DNA from: an uncultured Christensenella sp.
GTDB lineage: Bacteria > Bacillota > Clostridia > Christensenellales > Borkfalkiaceae
Direction of reading: 5' to 3'
NCBI GenBank assembly: GCA_910578195.1
Contig: CAJTOY010000005.1
Location: forward strand, 1 to 64,000
Length of the DNA: 64,000 nucleotides
Shown: positions 1-7,180 of the stretch, piece by piece
How the letters are laid out: the number at the start of each line of letters is the position of its first letter
How positions within the stretch are numbered: the first letter of the stretch is position 1
Translations under genes and position numbers: made by a program
Notes under the pieces: model-generated
What the model was told of the DNA's origin: nothing
The model's database searches: none
What the model saw: the letters and a program-made list of their open reading frames with translations, nothing else

Positions 1-235
1 ACCGCCCACACGGACGGACACCCCGCCCCCCGCTACTCTTTAAGTGAGCGGACACGGCAACCGCCCACACGGACGGACACCCCGCCCCCCGCTACTCTTT
101 AAGTGAGCGGACACGGCAACCGCCCACACGGACGGACACCCCGCCCCCCGCTACTCTTTAAGTGAGCGGACACGGCAACCGCCCACACGGACGGACACCC
201 CGCCCCCCGCTACTCTTTAAGTGAGCGGACACAAC
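1..235. repeat. 59-bp tandem repeat, four copies
   Basis: Four head-to-tail copies start at 1, 60, 119 and 178, an exact period of 59 bp. The fourth diverges near 231. Each unit is GC-rich and holds a small inverted repeat (CCGCT facing AGCGG around a CTTTAAG centre). No reading frame runs through it convincingly. The array is cut by the window edge, so the copy number is a minimum. It could be a protein-binding array, a partition or replication site, or a structured transcript end. Confidence 0.95.
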
Positions 236-244
236 GCAAGCAAA

Positions 245-1085
245 CCGTTTGCGTTACGTTAATTCGGTTTTATGTCGTGCATCACATCGCGACTATCATA
301 AAACAGTTACCATAGGAACTAATTGCCTATGGGGCTTCGCGTGCCAAACGCGCCCCGCAAGGGTGGACGGCATAGCGTTCATTACAACAACTATGACTTG
401 CGAACGGTCAAGACACAAACCCGATTTTTTCAAAAATTGTGGGTGATGTTTAGGCTCGGGTACGTATGGAATGCTCATATGCGTATCTGGCGGAATGGGC
501 ACCGTCAGCCTATTCATCATCACACATTGGTGTTGCATTGCATAGCAAAGCCTCCTCGTGGCGCAATGTGGAAACGATAGCAATATCGGCTAATTTGCTG
601 ACAAATGGGCAAACTCGTTTGCTCGACCTACACACCATCAGGGTATAGTGATGAGTGGCATATGCGCAGGCATAAGGCTGTACATTCAGCCAAATCAAAA
701 ATGCGTCGGTTTAGCAATGGCGGAATTAAGCCCCTTTGCGCGTCAGATAGTGAAAATGGCAACAGGTATGGCATCAAACCTAAACTCGGCTTGTGCAACG
801 TGTGTCTATGCGTGATGTCATTATTACGACTTTCGTACAATGGTGCGCCAGCATAGCGTTACTTGCCCCAACGGGGTGAGATAAATTGCGTTATGTTTGT
901 CAAATCGAAGGTAATCCCGTCGTGCGAGTATGTATGCGACTATGCCCCAAGGGGTGTTAGCGTGTATTCGGTGTGCGTTAGAAACGGATTTTGAATAGCG
1001 TGAATTATCAAAACTCAATAAATGAGCGTAGCAATACGCTTCAATAATGGGAACGCTTCGCGCGGTTTGCGCGGGGCGTTCTTTA
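245..1085 (+). other. Non-coding, hairpin-rich stretch
   Basis: No frame here has a ribosome binding site and a plausible protein. The DNA is full of perfect hairpins: CCATAGG with CCTATGG (about 311-333); GGGGC and GCGT nested with ACGC and GCCCC (about 331-356); CGATA-GCAA-TATCG (about 575-588, a GNRA-type loop); GCAAA-CTCG-TTTGC (about 609-622); two CCCC/GGGG hairpins; and GAACGC with GCGTTC followed by TTTAT at the end, which looks like a terminator. This suggests one long structured RNA, but I cannot assign it to a named family. Confidence 0.4.
544..599 (+). ncRNA. Anti-SD-loop RNA motif, copy 1
   Basis: A closing helix AGCAAA with TTTGCT encloses a 3-bp hairpin GCC-TCCTCGT-GGC, then a second hairpin (CGATA/TATCG). 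The same plan occurs at 1095 and 1411 with different closing-helix bases that still pair. The 7-nt loop contains TCCTC, complementary to a GAGGA-type Shine-Dalgarno sequence. No convincing gene follows this copy closely. Confidence 0.5.
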
Positions 1086-1094
1086 TGCACTCAA

Positions 1095-1136
1095 AGGCAA
1101 GCCTTCTCGTGGCGAGTGTGATTTCGCTAATTGCCT
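1095..1136 (+). promoter_or_regulatory. Anti-SD-loop RNA motif, copy 2
   Basis: Closing helix AGGCAA with TTGCCT, the hairpin GCC-TTCTCGT-GGC, then a GCGA/TCGC hairpin. It ends about 43 nt before the start codon of the small gene at 1179, whose ribosome binding site reads GAGG. Pairing between loop and ribosome binding site is an inference. Confidence 0.5.
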
Positions 1137-1178
1137 AACGCTTGTGGACGTACCCACAAAAATCGCTTTGAGGTGTTT

Positions 1179-1349
1179 ATGGATAAAGTATTAACGGACG
1201 AAGCCGTTGCGTTACTTGCAAGCGATATGGAAAATTTCTTGCTTGATGACGTGACGAAAATCGCAAACAGAATTGCGACAGTTTACGGCGAGCCTGCTCG
1301 CGAGCGGGTTGTGTCGGCTCTTATTGCAAACATTCACGCACAGGTCTAA
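1179..1349 (+). CDS. Small acidic hypothetical protein (56 aa)
   Basis: No family recognised. The start was chosen at 1179 because GAGGTG lies just upstream; a longer frame to 1131 has no ribosome binding site and would run into the upstream RNA motif. The protein is predicted helical and ends in a positively charged amphipathic stretch (about residues 27-52). It lies between copies 2 and 3 of the anti-SD-loop RNA motif. A perfect GGCTCAC/GTGAGCC hairpin follows at 1381. Composition and signal suggest a real gene; function unknown. Confidence 0.6.
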   Translation: MDKVLTDEAVALLASDMENFLLDDVTKIANRIATVYGEPARERVVSALIANIHAQV

Positions 1350-1380
1350 TCTCCTTCTCTTTCATTTTTCTCCTCCTTAT

Positions 1381-1399
1381 GGCTCACGTTATGTGAGCC
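1381..1399 (+). terminator. Hairpin after the 1179 gene
   Basis: Perfect 7-bp stem GGCTCAC/GTGAGCC with a GTTAT loop, 31 nt after the stop codon. There is no strong T-run, so it may be an mRNA-end structure and not a classical terminator. Confidence 0.4.
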
Positions 1400-1410
1400 A
1401 CGCGTCCAAT

Positions 1411-1455
1411 GGGCAAGCCTCCTCGTGGCGGACGTGGATAACCAACCGATTGCTC
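1411..1455 (+). promoter_or_regulatory. Anti-SD-loop RNA motif, copy 3
   Basis: Closing helix GGGCAA with TTGCTC (one G-T wobble) around GCC-TCCTCGT-GGC. It ends 31 nt before the ATG at 1487, whose ribosome binding site is AAGGAG. The loop TCCTC could pair with that site, which would make this a translation-control leader (inference). Confidence 0.5.
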
Positions 1456-1486
1456 AAAAAATACAATACTCAAGGAGTGTAACATT

Positions 1487-2272
1487 ATGGCACAAGAAGC
1501 AAAGAAAACCCCGCTCGAAATCGCAAAGGACAGCTACGAAAAGGCATTAAAGGCGGCAAATGACGCGCTTGGCAAGAACCCCGTTGACCTCGTGGCATAC
1601 AATGCTGCTATGGGCGACCTCGACAAGGCAGAAAAAGAGTATGCAAAACTCGCCGCAACCGCTATGTATGCGGAGTATGCGGGCAAGCCCATCGTCGAAA
1701 TCATCAAGGCGTACTCTTACGAAACGCTCGGGCATCGCGAGAAACCCAGCGATGACAAGAGCAATCCCCGCATCATCGCGGTAGACCCCATCACCAAAAA
1801 GCGTCAGATTGACCTGCTCGCATTCTGCAACCACGCAAAACTCGACACGCATTGGGAATTGACCGCAAGCGCCGTCAACCAGCTTATGTGTTTGCGTGCC
1901 GCAACCGAATTGGGCGCGGACGTCGCAAAAATCGCAAAGTCCTACTTCCTGCGTGATAAGGTCAAGGAAATCAAACTCGGCAAAACGCCCACCAGCAAAA
2001 ATCAGGTATGCAAACTCTTGCAGACCGTAATCGACGAAATTCTGCCTCCCGCAGAAAATGCCGATGCGTCGTACAAGGTCAATAGCCACGACGTGGCGTA
2101 TCTCGACGATTTGTACGGCAAAAAGTCCAACAAGAATATGCTGACGGTTCGCGTATCGAATGACGCCTTCTTCCGTCGCATACTCGTTGATATTTGCTAT
2201 CGCCTCGTAACGGGTAGCAAGTACGGCGTGGACGGCTACAAGGGCTACAAGGACGAAACCGCATCTAACTAA
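1487..2272 (+). CDS. Phage-type hypothetical protein (261 aa)
   Basis: Clear gene with a strong AAGGAGTG ribosome binding site 8 nt before the ATG. The first ~60 residues are rich in Ala, Lys and Glu and likely coiled-coil (KALKAANDAL, DKAEKEYAKLAA). The rest is a mixed fold with no motif I recognise. There is no signal peptide or membrane segment, so it is probably cytosolic. It is the first sizeable gene of the element in this window and sits behind a structured leader. A GC-rich hairpin (GCGCCGT/ACGGCGC, about 2313-2335) follows and may end its transcript. Function unknown. Confidence 0.8.
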   Translation: MAQEAKKTPLEIAKDSYEKALKAANDALGKNPVDLVAYNAAMGDLDKAEKEYAKLAATAMYAEYAGKPIVEIIKAYSYETLGHREKPSDDKSNPRIIAVDPITKKRQIDLLAFCNHAKLDTHWELTASAVNQLMCLRAATELGADVAKIAKSYFLRDKVKEIKLGKTPTSKNQVCKLLQTVIDEILPPAENADASYKVNSHDVAYLDDLYGKKSNKNMLTVRVSNDAFFRRILVDICYRLVTGSKYGVDGYKGYKDETASN

Positions 2273-2445
2273 TGCGGCGTTACATACACCTCATAGAGCG
2301 TAACATTCGGGGCGCCGTTGTGATATACGGCGCTCTCGGTGTACGCCAATACTATGATTATACGGAATCCGAAGCTCAGCGGCGTTACATTGCCGATTGC
2401 AAAAACACTTTCATTACAAATCAACACTCATAACCGCGATAGCGA

Positions 2446-2474
2446 TTGCTTTTTGCGTTACGCTGTGCTATAAT
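2446..2474 (+). promoter_or_regulatory. Sigma-70-type promoter
   Basis: -35 TTGCTT at 2446-2451 and -10 TATAAT at 2469-2474, separated by 17 bp, reading into the gene at 2505. Confidence 0.65.
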
Positions 2475-2504
2475 ATCCATACATCAATTCCGATGAGGTG
2501 CAGT

Positions 2505-2804
2505 ATGGCTGACGATAGCAAAAAGCGCGCTGGCGTAAGTTCCACAAAAGAAGGCGGTTATGCCTCACAAAAGCGTTATCGACAAAACCACCCAGATAGG
2601 GTGCGCGAGCAAAAGCGCAAACAAAATGAGCGTTTGCGTGGCTCTACCTATGAGCCAAAACTGCGCATACCTATGGATAACAAGCCCATACTCGAAAAAC
2701 TTTTGGCGGATACAGGATTGAGCATAACTCAATTGTGCATCGGCGCGGTTGAGGAAAAGTATGGCGTAACCATACAGAAACAAGTTGACAAACCCGATAC
2801 ATGA
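2505..2804 (+). CDS. Small basic protein, possibly DNA-binding (99 aa)
   Basis: Start chosen at 2505 (GAGGTG 7 nt upstream, right after a good promoter); the longer frame from 2397 would overlap that promoter. The N-terminal half is very basic and polar (QKRYRQNHPDRVREQKRKQNE, about residues 21-41). The C-terminal half (PMDNKPILEKLLADTGLSIT and following) resembles the helical part of small phage DNA-binding proteins or Arc/MetJ-like antitoxins, but I cannot place it in a family. Single-gene transcription unit by spacing. Confidence 0.65.
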   Translation: MADDSKKRAGVSSTKEGGYASQKRYRQNHPDRVREQKRKQNERLRGSTYEPKLRIPMDNKPILEKLLADTGLSITQLCIGAVEEKYGVTIQKQVDKPDT

Positions 2805-3056
2805 TGTTATCCTATGTATTAGTATAGCATTCGTGGTGGTTTGCTATATGCCCGCTTATGCGGGTGGTGTTTGTTTTCGTTTGAAAACATTTCATTGCGT
2901 TTTGGGGGTATCGTAAACCCCCGTCCTTTTTAATACTCACATTTCGCAAGAATGTCTTTGGCAGCTCAAAGTTACCGCAACAATAACTCGATTGCGCGGT
3001 TGATAGAGTTGCCTCACGCAAACCGCCAATCAATAAAATCTATAAGGAGGTATAGC

Positions 3057-3416
3057 GTGAACAAAGATAAAATTGACGAACTGCTCGACTATTACGTAGA
3101 GCATATGCCCCGCACCGCCTATCTCGTAAAGAATGCGGAACGCTACCCGCTTATCGAAAAAGCGGTCAAGGAAATTGCGGATATGGCTTTTCTATGCGAC
3201 AGCCGCGCAAAAATTGACATTCACCCCGACGACCTTACAGGCACTACGCTTTGCTTAGACATTACGGCAAGCTTGTTTGTTGTCGATATGATTGACAAAT
3301 TTTGCGACCTGTTAAAACTTGCGAGCACGTTTGAAGCGTGTCCGCTCACCACTGGTGATGTGTCGGTATCAATGACGTTCCAAGATGCTTGGATACCTGC
3401 GCCACCTAAAAAGTAA
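3057..3416 (+). CDS. Hypothetical protein (119 aa)
   Basis: GTG start at 3057 chosen because AAGGAGG lies 8 nt upstream; an in-frame ATG at 2952 has no ribosome binding site. The predicted protein is a small mixed alpha/beta fold, acidic, with no transmembrane segment. I do not recognise the family. It is followed 16 nt later by a textbook intrinsic terminator, so it ends a transcription unit. The 252 bases before it (2805-3056) hold no recognisable gene. Confidence 0.65.
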   Translation: MNKDKIDELLDYYVEHMPRTAYLVKNAERYPLIEKAVKEIADMAFLCDSRAKIDIHPDDLTGTTLCLDITASLFVVDMIDKFCDLLKLASTFEACPLTTGDVSVSMTFQDAWIPAPPKK

Positions 3417-3432
3417 GCAACAAAAACCTAAC

Positions 3433-3463
3433 GGCACCCATTACTTAATGCGGTGCCTTTTTT
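3433..3463 (+). terminator. Intrinsic terminator
   Basis: GGCACC/GGTGCC stem followed directly by TTTTTT, after the gene ending at 3416. Confidence 0.85.
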
Positions 3464-3485
3464 ATTCTCAAAAAGGAGCGTAATT

Positions 3486-3878
3486 ATGGATATCGTGACC
3501 GCCGAAACTATCGGCAAAAAATCGAAAGCGTTAAAGCATTGCGACAAGTTGCTCTCGAAAATCGATAAGAACGGCTCGGCGAAGGTCGTGCTGAACTGCA
3601 CCGGCGTAGAGTTTGTCGTCCACAAAGACGATGCGATCTACTGTCGCATACAATCGACCAAGTATCGTTTGCTTGACGAAATCAGGTCGTATGAGCTGAC
3701 GACTCGCTCGCAAAGAGCAATCGAACAGCCCGTTCATAGAACTGCCCCCGCCCCCGTCGGCGCAGCACCCGAATCCGAGGTACTCTCCGCCGAACAGCTG
3801 GCAAAAGCCAAGAAATCCGAGTACAACCGCCGCTATCGCGAAAAGGTTAAGGCTCGCATTGCCAACGAACAAAAATAA
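3486..3878 (+). CDS. Hypothetical protein with basic C-terminus (130 aa)
   Basis: Start at 3486 with AAAGGAG upstream. The N-terminal ~75 residues look like a compact alpha/beta domain (about 50-60 reads VEFVVHKDDAI). A Pro/Ala-rich linker follows (about 84-98, TAPAPVGAAPES). The tail is a highly basic helix (about 105-130, KAKKSEYNRRYREKVKAR) resembling the basic regions of other small proteins in this element, such as that at 2505. A nucleic-acid-binding role is plausible but unproven. Family not recognised. Confidence 0.65.
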   Translation: MDIVTAETIGKKSKALKHCDKLLSKIDKNGSAKVVLNCTGVEFVVHKDDAIYCRIQSTKYRLLDEIRSYELTTRSQRAIEQPVHRTAPAPVGAAPESEVLSAEQLAKAKKSEYNRRYREKVKARIANEQK

Positions 3879-3907
3879 AAAAAGTCAAAAAAAGTTTGTA
3901 AAAACGC

Positions 3908-3936
3908 TTGACTTATGTCTAAATATGTTCTATAAT
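3908..3936 (+). promoter_or_regulatory. Promoter with embedded TGTCTAAATATGTT box
   Basis: TTGACT at 3908-3913 and TATAAT at 3931-3936, 17-bp spacer. The 14-bp box TGTCTAAATATGTT fills positions 3916-3929 inside the spacer. The same box occurs in another consensus promoter at 34482 and, in reverse orientation, at five more places, so it is probably an operator for an element-encoded regulator. Another reversed copy lies at 3994-4006. Confidence 0.8.
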
Positions 3937-3993
3937 CGTCTTGTCAATCACCAATGACACCCGTGAGGTGCCTAAAATTTTGGGACATTTGCG

Positions 3994-4006
3994 ACATATT
4001 TAGACA
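3994..4006 (-). repeat. TGTCTAAATATGT box, reversed copy
   Basis: Reads ACATATTTAGACA on the plus strand, 58 bp downstream of the -10 of the promoter at 3908. Likely a second operator site for the same regulator. Confidence 0.6.
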
Positions 4007-4104
4007 CTTCGCACCGTCGGCAGGTCTTATACCTCACAACACCTCCGCTCGGTAGGTATTCCCCCTTTGCCTACCGAGTGCCGACGGAACTTCACAATCG
4101 TATT

Positions 4105-4223
4105 CCTTACCTTAATGGTTTGGGCTTTGGGTAATACTCAAAGTATCAAAATGTCAGGGAGACCGACGGCGCCGCGGGACGACGCCTCAGGATGGAGCTG
4201 GCGTCAGGCACCAGCGTGCGCCA
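4105..4223 (+). ncRNA. Repeated leader RNA element ('M'), copy 1
   Basis: Contains the shared core: a hairpin (CTTTG with CAAAG), then ATCAAAATGTC, then a short GTC-AGGGA-GAC hairpin, followed by a GC-rich helical part (GACGCC with GGCGTC). Copies at 12958 and 14638 share the core with compensatory stem changes (CTTTAG/CTGAAG there). This copy lies 220-340 nt upstream of the start codon at 4447. No protein is encoded in it. Confidence 0.55.
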
Positions 4224-4416
4224 ATCGCAATGGCTCTTGCTCAACAACTATCTACGGTATCAGCAAATTACTTCCCTTTCGACCTAACTTTTTCCCAATG
4301 TTAATCTCTCGATTACATCAAAGTTACTCGTAAGTTCACAGAAGCACCCGTATCCCGAGCCTCTCCGGAATCCCCGATGATGCTTCATTTCATACACAGG
4401 ATTGTGAATTCTATAA

Positions 4417-4430
4417 AACATATTTAGACA
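4417..4430 (-). promoter_or_regulatory. TGTCTAAATATGTT box upstream of 4447 gene
   Basis: AACATATTTAGACA on the plus strand, ending 16 nt before the ATG and adjoining the AAGGAG ribosome binding site. The same placement is seen at 17103 and 35473. Confidence 0.6.
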
Positions 4431-4446
4431 CAAGGAGTCGAAGATT

Positions 4447-4788
4447 ATGTCTAATAGTATAAGGTTACACAAACAGCACGGCTTAAACCCCACTCTTTGT
4501 ACCTGCTTCTATTGCGGACAAGAAACGGGTGAAATTGCCTTGCTTGGCGCCTCCTATGACGGCGAAGCGCCGATGCACCTTTGCACGAGCCTTGAACCTT
4601 GTGCGGCTTGCAAAGAAAAATTCAAAGACGCCGTAATTCTTGTGGAAGCGCGGCGCGACGAACGCGATAAACCGCAACCGACAGGTCGCTGGGTTGCGGT
4701 CAAAAAAGAATGCGTAACGTTGCCCAACAACGGAATTTGTTTTACGGACACCGAAACGATGAACAAATTGCAGAATATCTCTGCGTAA
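4447..4788 (+). CDS. Phage-type zinc-binding hypothetical protein (113 aa)
   Basis: Strong AAGGAGT ribosome binding site. Four cysteines in two CxxC-like pairs (CFYCG near residue 19-23, CAACK near 56-60) suggest one zinc site formed across a treble-clef-like fold. The layout (Cys pair, EIALLG, EPCAACKEKFKD, PTGRWVAVKKE) resembles a small conserved protein I associate with large phages of Bacillota, whose function is unknown. It stands between leader element M copy 1 and pseudoknot RNA copy A, the same sandwich as around the reverse transcriptase. Confidence 0.8.
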   Translation: MSNSIRLHKQHGLNPTLCTCFYCGQETGEIALLGASYDGEAPMHLCTSLEPCAACKEKFKDAVILVEARRDERDKPQPTGRWVAVKKECVTLPNNGICFTDTETMNKLQNISA

Positions 4789-4797
4789 AAAACAAAA

Positions 4798-5042
4798 ACT
4801 CAAACGGTTATGCTAAATACATATTAAATTTAGGCATTTGGTCACATCGAATGTAACAAAACGGTCTTTCATTGTTAGGCAACACATGACGAAGACATCA
4901 CGAGCTGCGCTCAGTTCTGTCTTCGTAAGCTATTGCCAACAATAATCGCGGATCGACTGAGGCGCAAGCGCCTCCCTCTGTTGCTCCACGCTCCGAGGGC
5001 GGAGCGTTCGCAACTGTCGATCCCACGATTTCGCGTTTGAGT
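4798..5042 (+). ncRNA. Repeated pseudoknot RNA, copy A (245 nt)
   Basis: Outer stem ACTCAAACG/CGTTTGAGT closes the whole RNA. Inside: hairpin ATGCTAAA/TTTAGGCAT whose loop TACAT can pair with ATGTA 13 nt downstream (a pseudoknot); a long arm ATTGTT-GGCAA/TTGCCAACAAT extended by ACGAAGACA/TGTCTTCGT; then an arm GGATCGAC/GTCGATCC holding two GC hairpins. Copies B and C keep this plan with different sequences. It ends 31 nt before the gene at 5074. No known family recognised. Confidence 0.75.
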
Positions 5043-5073
5043 ACTAACAAAAAATCTTAAAGGAGACCTCATA

Positions 5074-5349
5074 ATGGTACCAGCACATTGGACTACGGTA
5101 GAACAAGCAAAGGCATATATCGCCGCTTGCGAGAAGAACAAAGTCAAGGGCTTAAAGTATTGCTCTGCCATCGATTTCGTTGCGAATCAAGGTAAAGAAA
5201 GATGCACTCGTTGTGGAAAATATAACTACCCCGACGAGATGGTCACAAAGGACGCGGACGGCAACAACATTTTGCTTTGTAAAGGGTGCTATAAAAGAGT
5301 GCTTGCAGAGCGGGGAAAGAACAGTACAACAATAAGAGGTTCAACCTAA
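5074..5349 (+). CDS. Small zinc-ribbon protein (91 aa)
   Basis: AAAGGAG ribosome binding site. An N-terminal helical part (about 1-40) is followed by a four-cysteine zinc ribbon: CTRC near 46-49 and CKGC near 71-74. Its stop codon overlaps the ATG of the RlmN-like gene (TAATG), so the two are translationally coupled and may work together, for example by recruiting an RNA substrate (inference). No specific family recognised. It lies immediately after pseudoknot RNA copy A. Confidence 0.75.
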   Translation: MVPAHWTTVEQAKAYIAACEKNKVKGLKYCSAIDFVANQGKERCTRCGKYNYPDEMVTKDADGNNILLCKGCYKRVLAERGKNSTTIRGST

Positions 5350-6242
5350 TGGAATTTAGAAGATTTGATAGTTCCGAGGGCAACGTTTTTAAGTATGTAT
5401 TCAGTGGTAATGACTTCGTTGCTGAGTCCGTACTTTATCGCTATAATTCCTTTACCGAAAGGACAGTGATTTGCTGTTCAACACAAAGCGGTTGCCCCGT
5501 TGGGTGTTCTTTTTGCGGAACGGGTAAACGTTTCGTTAGAAACTTGACGAGCGACGAAATCGTTGCGCAAATCGAAGCGGTCATAAAAGACCAAAACATA
5601 GACGTACAAGAAGTTCGCAAATTTCAAATTATGTTTATGTCAATGGGTGAACCTTTGTTGAATTGGGATGCGGTAGCAATTGCGCTGGAACGTTTGAATG
5701 CGTTATATCCCACCGCACAATTGCTTATATCAACCATTGCCCCCAATAACCAACAAGCTTTAAGCGAATTTCTTAGGCTTTCTCAAAAAATCGATAAGAT
5801 AGGCTTGCAGTTCAGCATACACCGCAGCAGGGACGAAGATCGTAATAAACTTATTCCCTACAAGAACAAGCTGCCCCTCGAAGAAATACGCGATTATGGG
5901 ATTATGTGGTGGCATAAAACAGGAAGACACCCCTACCTCAATTATTGTGTAGAGGGATCCGCTAATTCTACCGAAGCCGACATTGCGAGATTACAAACTA
6001 TGTTTAGCCCGCTTGTGTTTAATTTCACTTTTTCCGTTGTTTGCAGTAGCGACGAGACAATGAAAGATGCCGGTTACAAGGACTTAGACTTTATTCGTTC
6101 CGTTGAACAAAACTTTATAAACAAGGGCTACAACACTCGCGTCTTTGACCCCGCTGGGCAAGATGATATTGGCGGCGGTTGCGGTCAGCTCTGGTTCGTT
6201 CAGCGTTGGCTTGCAGAGCACAAGTCCATCACAACAAGTTAA
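5349..6242 (+). CDS. RlmN/Cfr-like radical SAM RNA methyltransferase
   Basis: The RlmN/Cfr family puts a methyl group on C2 or C8 of adenosines in 23S rRNA or tRNA, using one SAM as radical source and one as methyl donor through a methyl-cysteine. The radical SAM cluster motif CX3CX2C is at Cys49, Cys53 and Cys56 (CPVGCSFCGTGK), followed by RNLTSDEIVAQI as in RlmN. The second essential cysteine is in the C-terminal GGGCGQL (Cys278). At 297 aa it is shorter than typical RlmN (~345-385 aa), lacking most of the N-terminal domain. It could modify a phage tRNA or alter ribosomal drug or defence sites; the substrate is unknown. Translationally coupled to the zinc ribbon upstream. Confidence 0.85.
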   Translation: MEFRRFDSSEGNVFKYVFSGNDFVAESVLYRYNSFTERTVICCSTQSGCPVGCSFCGTGKRFVRNLTSDEIVAQIEAVIKDQNIDVQEVRKFQIMFMSMGEPLLNWDAVAIALERLNALYPTAQLLISTIAPNNQQALSEFLRLSQKIDKIGLQFSIHRSRDEDRNKLIPYKNKLPLEEIRDYGIMWWHKTGRHPYLNYCVEGSANSTEADIARLQTMFSPLVFNFTFSVVCSSDETMKDAGYKDLDFIRSVEQNFINKGYNTRVFDPAGQDDIGGGCGQLWFVQRWLAEHKSITTS

Positions 6243-6254
6243 CAAGGAGCAAAT

Positions 6255-6482
6255 ATGTCAAACAGTAATACCATAGAACATTGTATGTTGGTTTGCTCTG
6301 ATGTCCCCGATGAAACGATATGGCGGATATTGCTTAATTGCGCCACGGGGAACATAAATAAATGCACCAAATGCCCACTCCTTCAATACAAACCCAGCGG
6401 AGAGTGCTCCGTAAAGTTAGCGAAGCTCTCAATCGTGGGAATGCAACGCCTAAAAAATTCTCTCGCCTTATCTATTGAATAA
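6255..6482 (+). CDS. Small cysteine-rich protein (75 aa)
   Basis: CAAGGAG ribosome binding site, 12 nt after the RlmN-like gene. Six cysteines, including CTKC near 37-40, suggest a metal-binding or disulphide-free zinc fold. No family recognised. Same transcription unit as its neighbours by spacing and strand. Confidence 0.65.
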   Translation: MSNSNTIEHCMLVCSDVPDETIWRILLNCATGNINKCTKCPLLQYKPSGECSVKLAKLSIVGMQRLKNSLALSIE

Positions 6483-6494
6483 AAGGAGTCTTTT

Positions 6495-6713
6495 ATGGAA
6501 AGTGGAAAGTTCTACGGGATAAAGAATACACACAACGAATGGAGTAGCGGCTGGTCAAAGTTCTGCGTCACGCTCGAAGACGCCAAACGAGAATTACAAA
6601 ATTGCAACGATTGGTATCGCGACAAAGGAACGGGGACTATATATGAAATTTCTTTTTCAGTGTCGGCACAAGGCGTTATAACATTCTCAACAAAAAAGAT
6701 TTACGAACGCTAA
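6495..6713 (+). CDS. Small hypothetical protein (72 aa)
   Basis: AAAGGAG ribosome binding site and tight spacing to the previous gene. Aromatic-rich N-terminus (WSSGWSKF, about 16-23), a central helix with ELQNCNDWYRDKG, and a beta-type C-terminus. No signal peptide, no cysteine cluster. Function unknown. Confidence 0.65.
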   Translation: MESGKFYGIKNTHNEWSSGWSKFCVTLEDAKRELQNCNDWYRDKGTGTIYEISFSVSAQGVITFSTKKIYER

Positions 6714-6792
6714 TAATTTGGGTTTTGGGCAGTAATGATTGACGAGGTGCTCGGCGGCAGAGAAGTTCCGCTTGTCTATCCCCCATTAAATA

Positions 6793-6884
6793 AAGACGCT
6801 TACAGCAACTTACATAAAAGGTAAACAAATTCTCCTGTAACAGAATTCAAGCGGGTTCGATTCCCGCAACAAATTAAGCGTCTT
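6793..6884 (+). ncRNA. Candidate Y-like RNA 1
   Basis: The ends AAGACGCTTA and TTAAGCGTCTT form a 10-bp closing stem. Inside are the ACAGCAAC box (from 6802), a TTAC/GTAA hairpin, an AATTCT/AGAATT hairpin, and a tRNA-like T-arm (GCGGG-TTCGATT-CCCGC). It is the clearest member of a family sharing AAGACG + 3 nt + ACAGCAA, clustered upstream of a Ro60-like gene. Bacterial Y RNAs have a closed Ro-binding stem and a tRNA-like module, so this is the natural guess. Confidence 0.6.
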
Positions 6885-6995
6885 GTTTACATCCTCATCA
6901 GTAGCGTCGGCTGATGAGAGCCTGTTTAGGCAACCCCTGGGCTTAAAATATTGGAGGGCTGCCGGCGTTGATAGTTGTCGCCTGTAAAACTATCG

Positions 6996-7061
6996 AAGGC
7001 ACACACAGCAATTATGTAGGTAAATTTTTTTCAGGTAAAAAACATCTATATATTGTGCCTT
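6996..7061 (+). ncRNA. Candidate Y-like RNA 2
   Basis: Closing stem AAGGCACA/TGTGCCTT (8 bp), then the ACAGCAAT box at 7005 exactly three nt after AAGGCA, as in RNAs 1 and 6. The interior holds an ATGT/ACAT helix with a long U-rich loop and no T-arm. Confidence 0.55.
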
Positions 7062-7066
7062 GTAAA

Positions 7067-7164
7067 GGGAAGATTGTGTTTCATTTGCGAAATGGGTAGG
7101 GTTCGCTCACAGCAATCTTAAAAGCAGAAGAAAATATATTTCCTCAACAACTCACATTCTTCCC
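7067..7164 (+). ncRNA. Candidate Y-like RNA 3
   Basis: Ends GGGAAGATTGTG and CACATTCTTCCC pair over 12 bp with one mismatch. A CATTT-GCG-AAATG hairpin and an ACAGCAATC box (7109) lie inside. The box sits internally here and not just after the closing stem, so this member is less certain. Confidence 0.4.
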
Positions 7165-7180
7165 TCTTTCCTACCTTTAC

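Noticed and set aside
1..235. CRISPR array suggested by regular repeats.
   Set aside because: The 59-bp units are adjacent with no unique spacers between them, so this is a simple tandem repeat.
1547..2089. Long minus-strand frame opposite the 261-aa protein.
   Set aside because: Mirror-frame shadow of the real gene; no ribosome binding site and biased composition.
6735..6824. A 29-codon frame overlapping Y-like RNA 1.
   Set aside because: No ribosome binding site, and the overlapping region is better explained by the perfect closing stem of the RNA.
6900..6935. CTGATGAG followed by a GCC/GGC hairpin looked like a hammerhead ribozyme core.
   Set aside because: The third conserved box (GAAA) is missing and CTGATGAG simply pairs with the upstream CTCATCAG as a hairpin.
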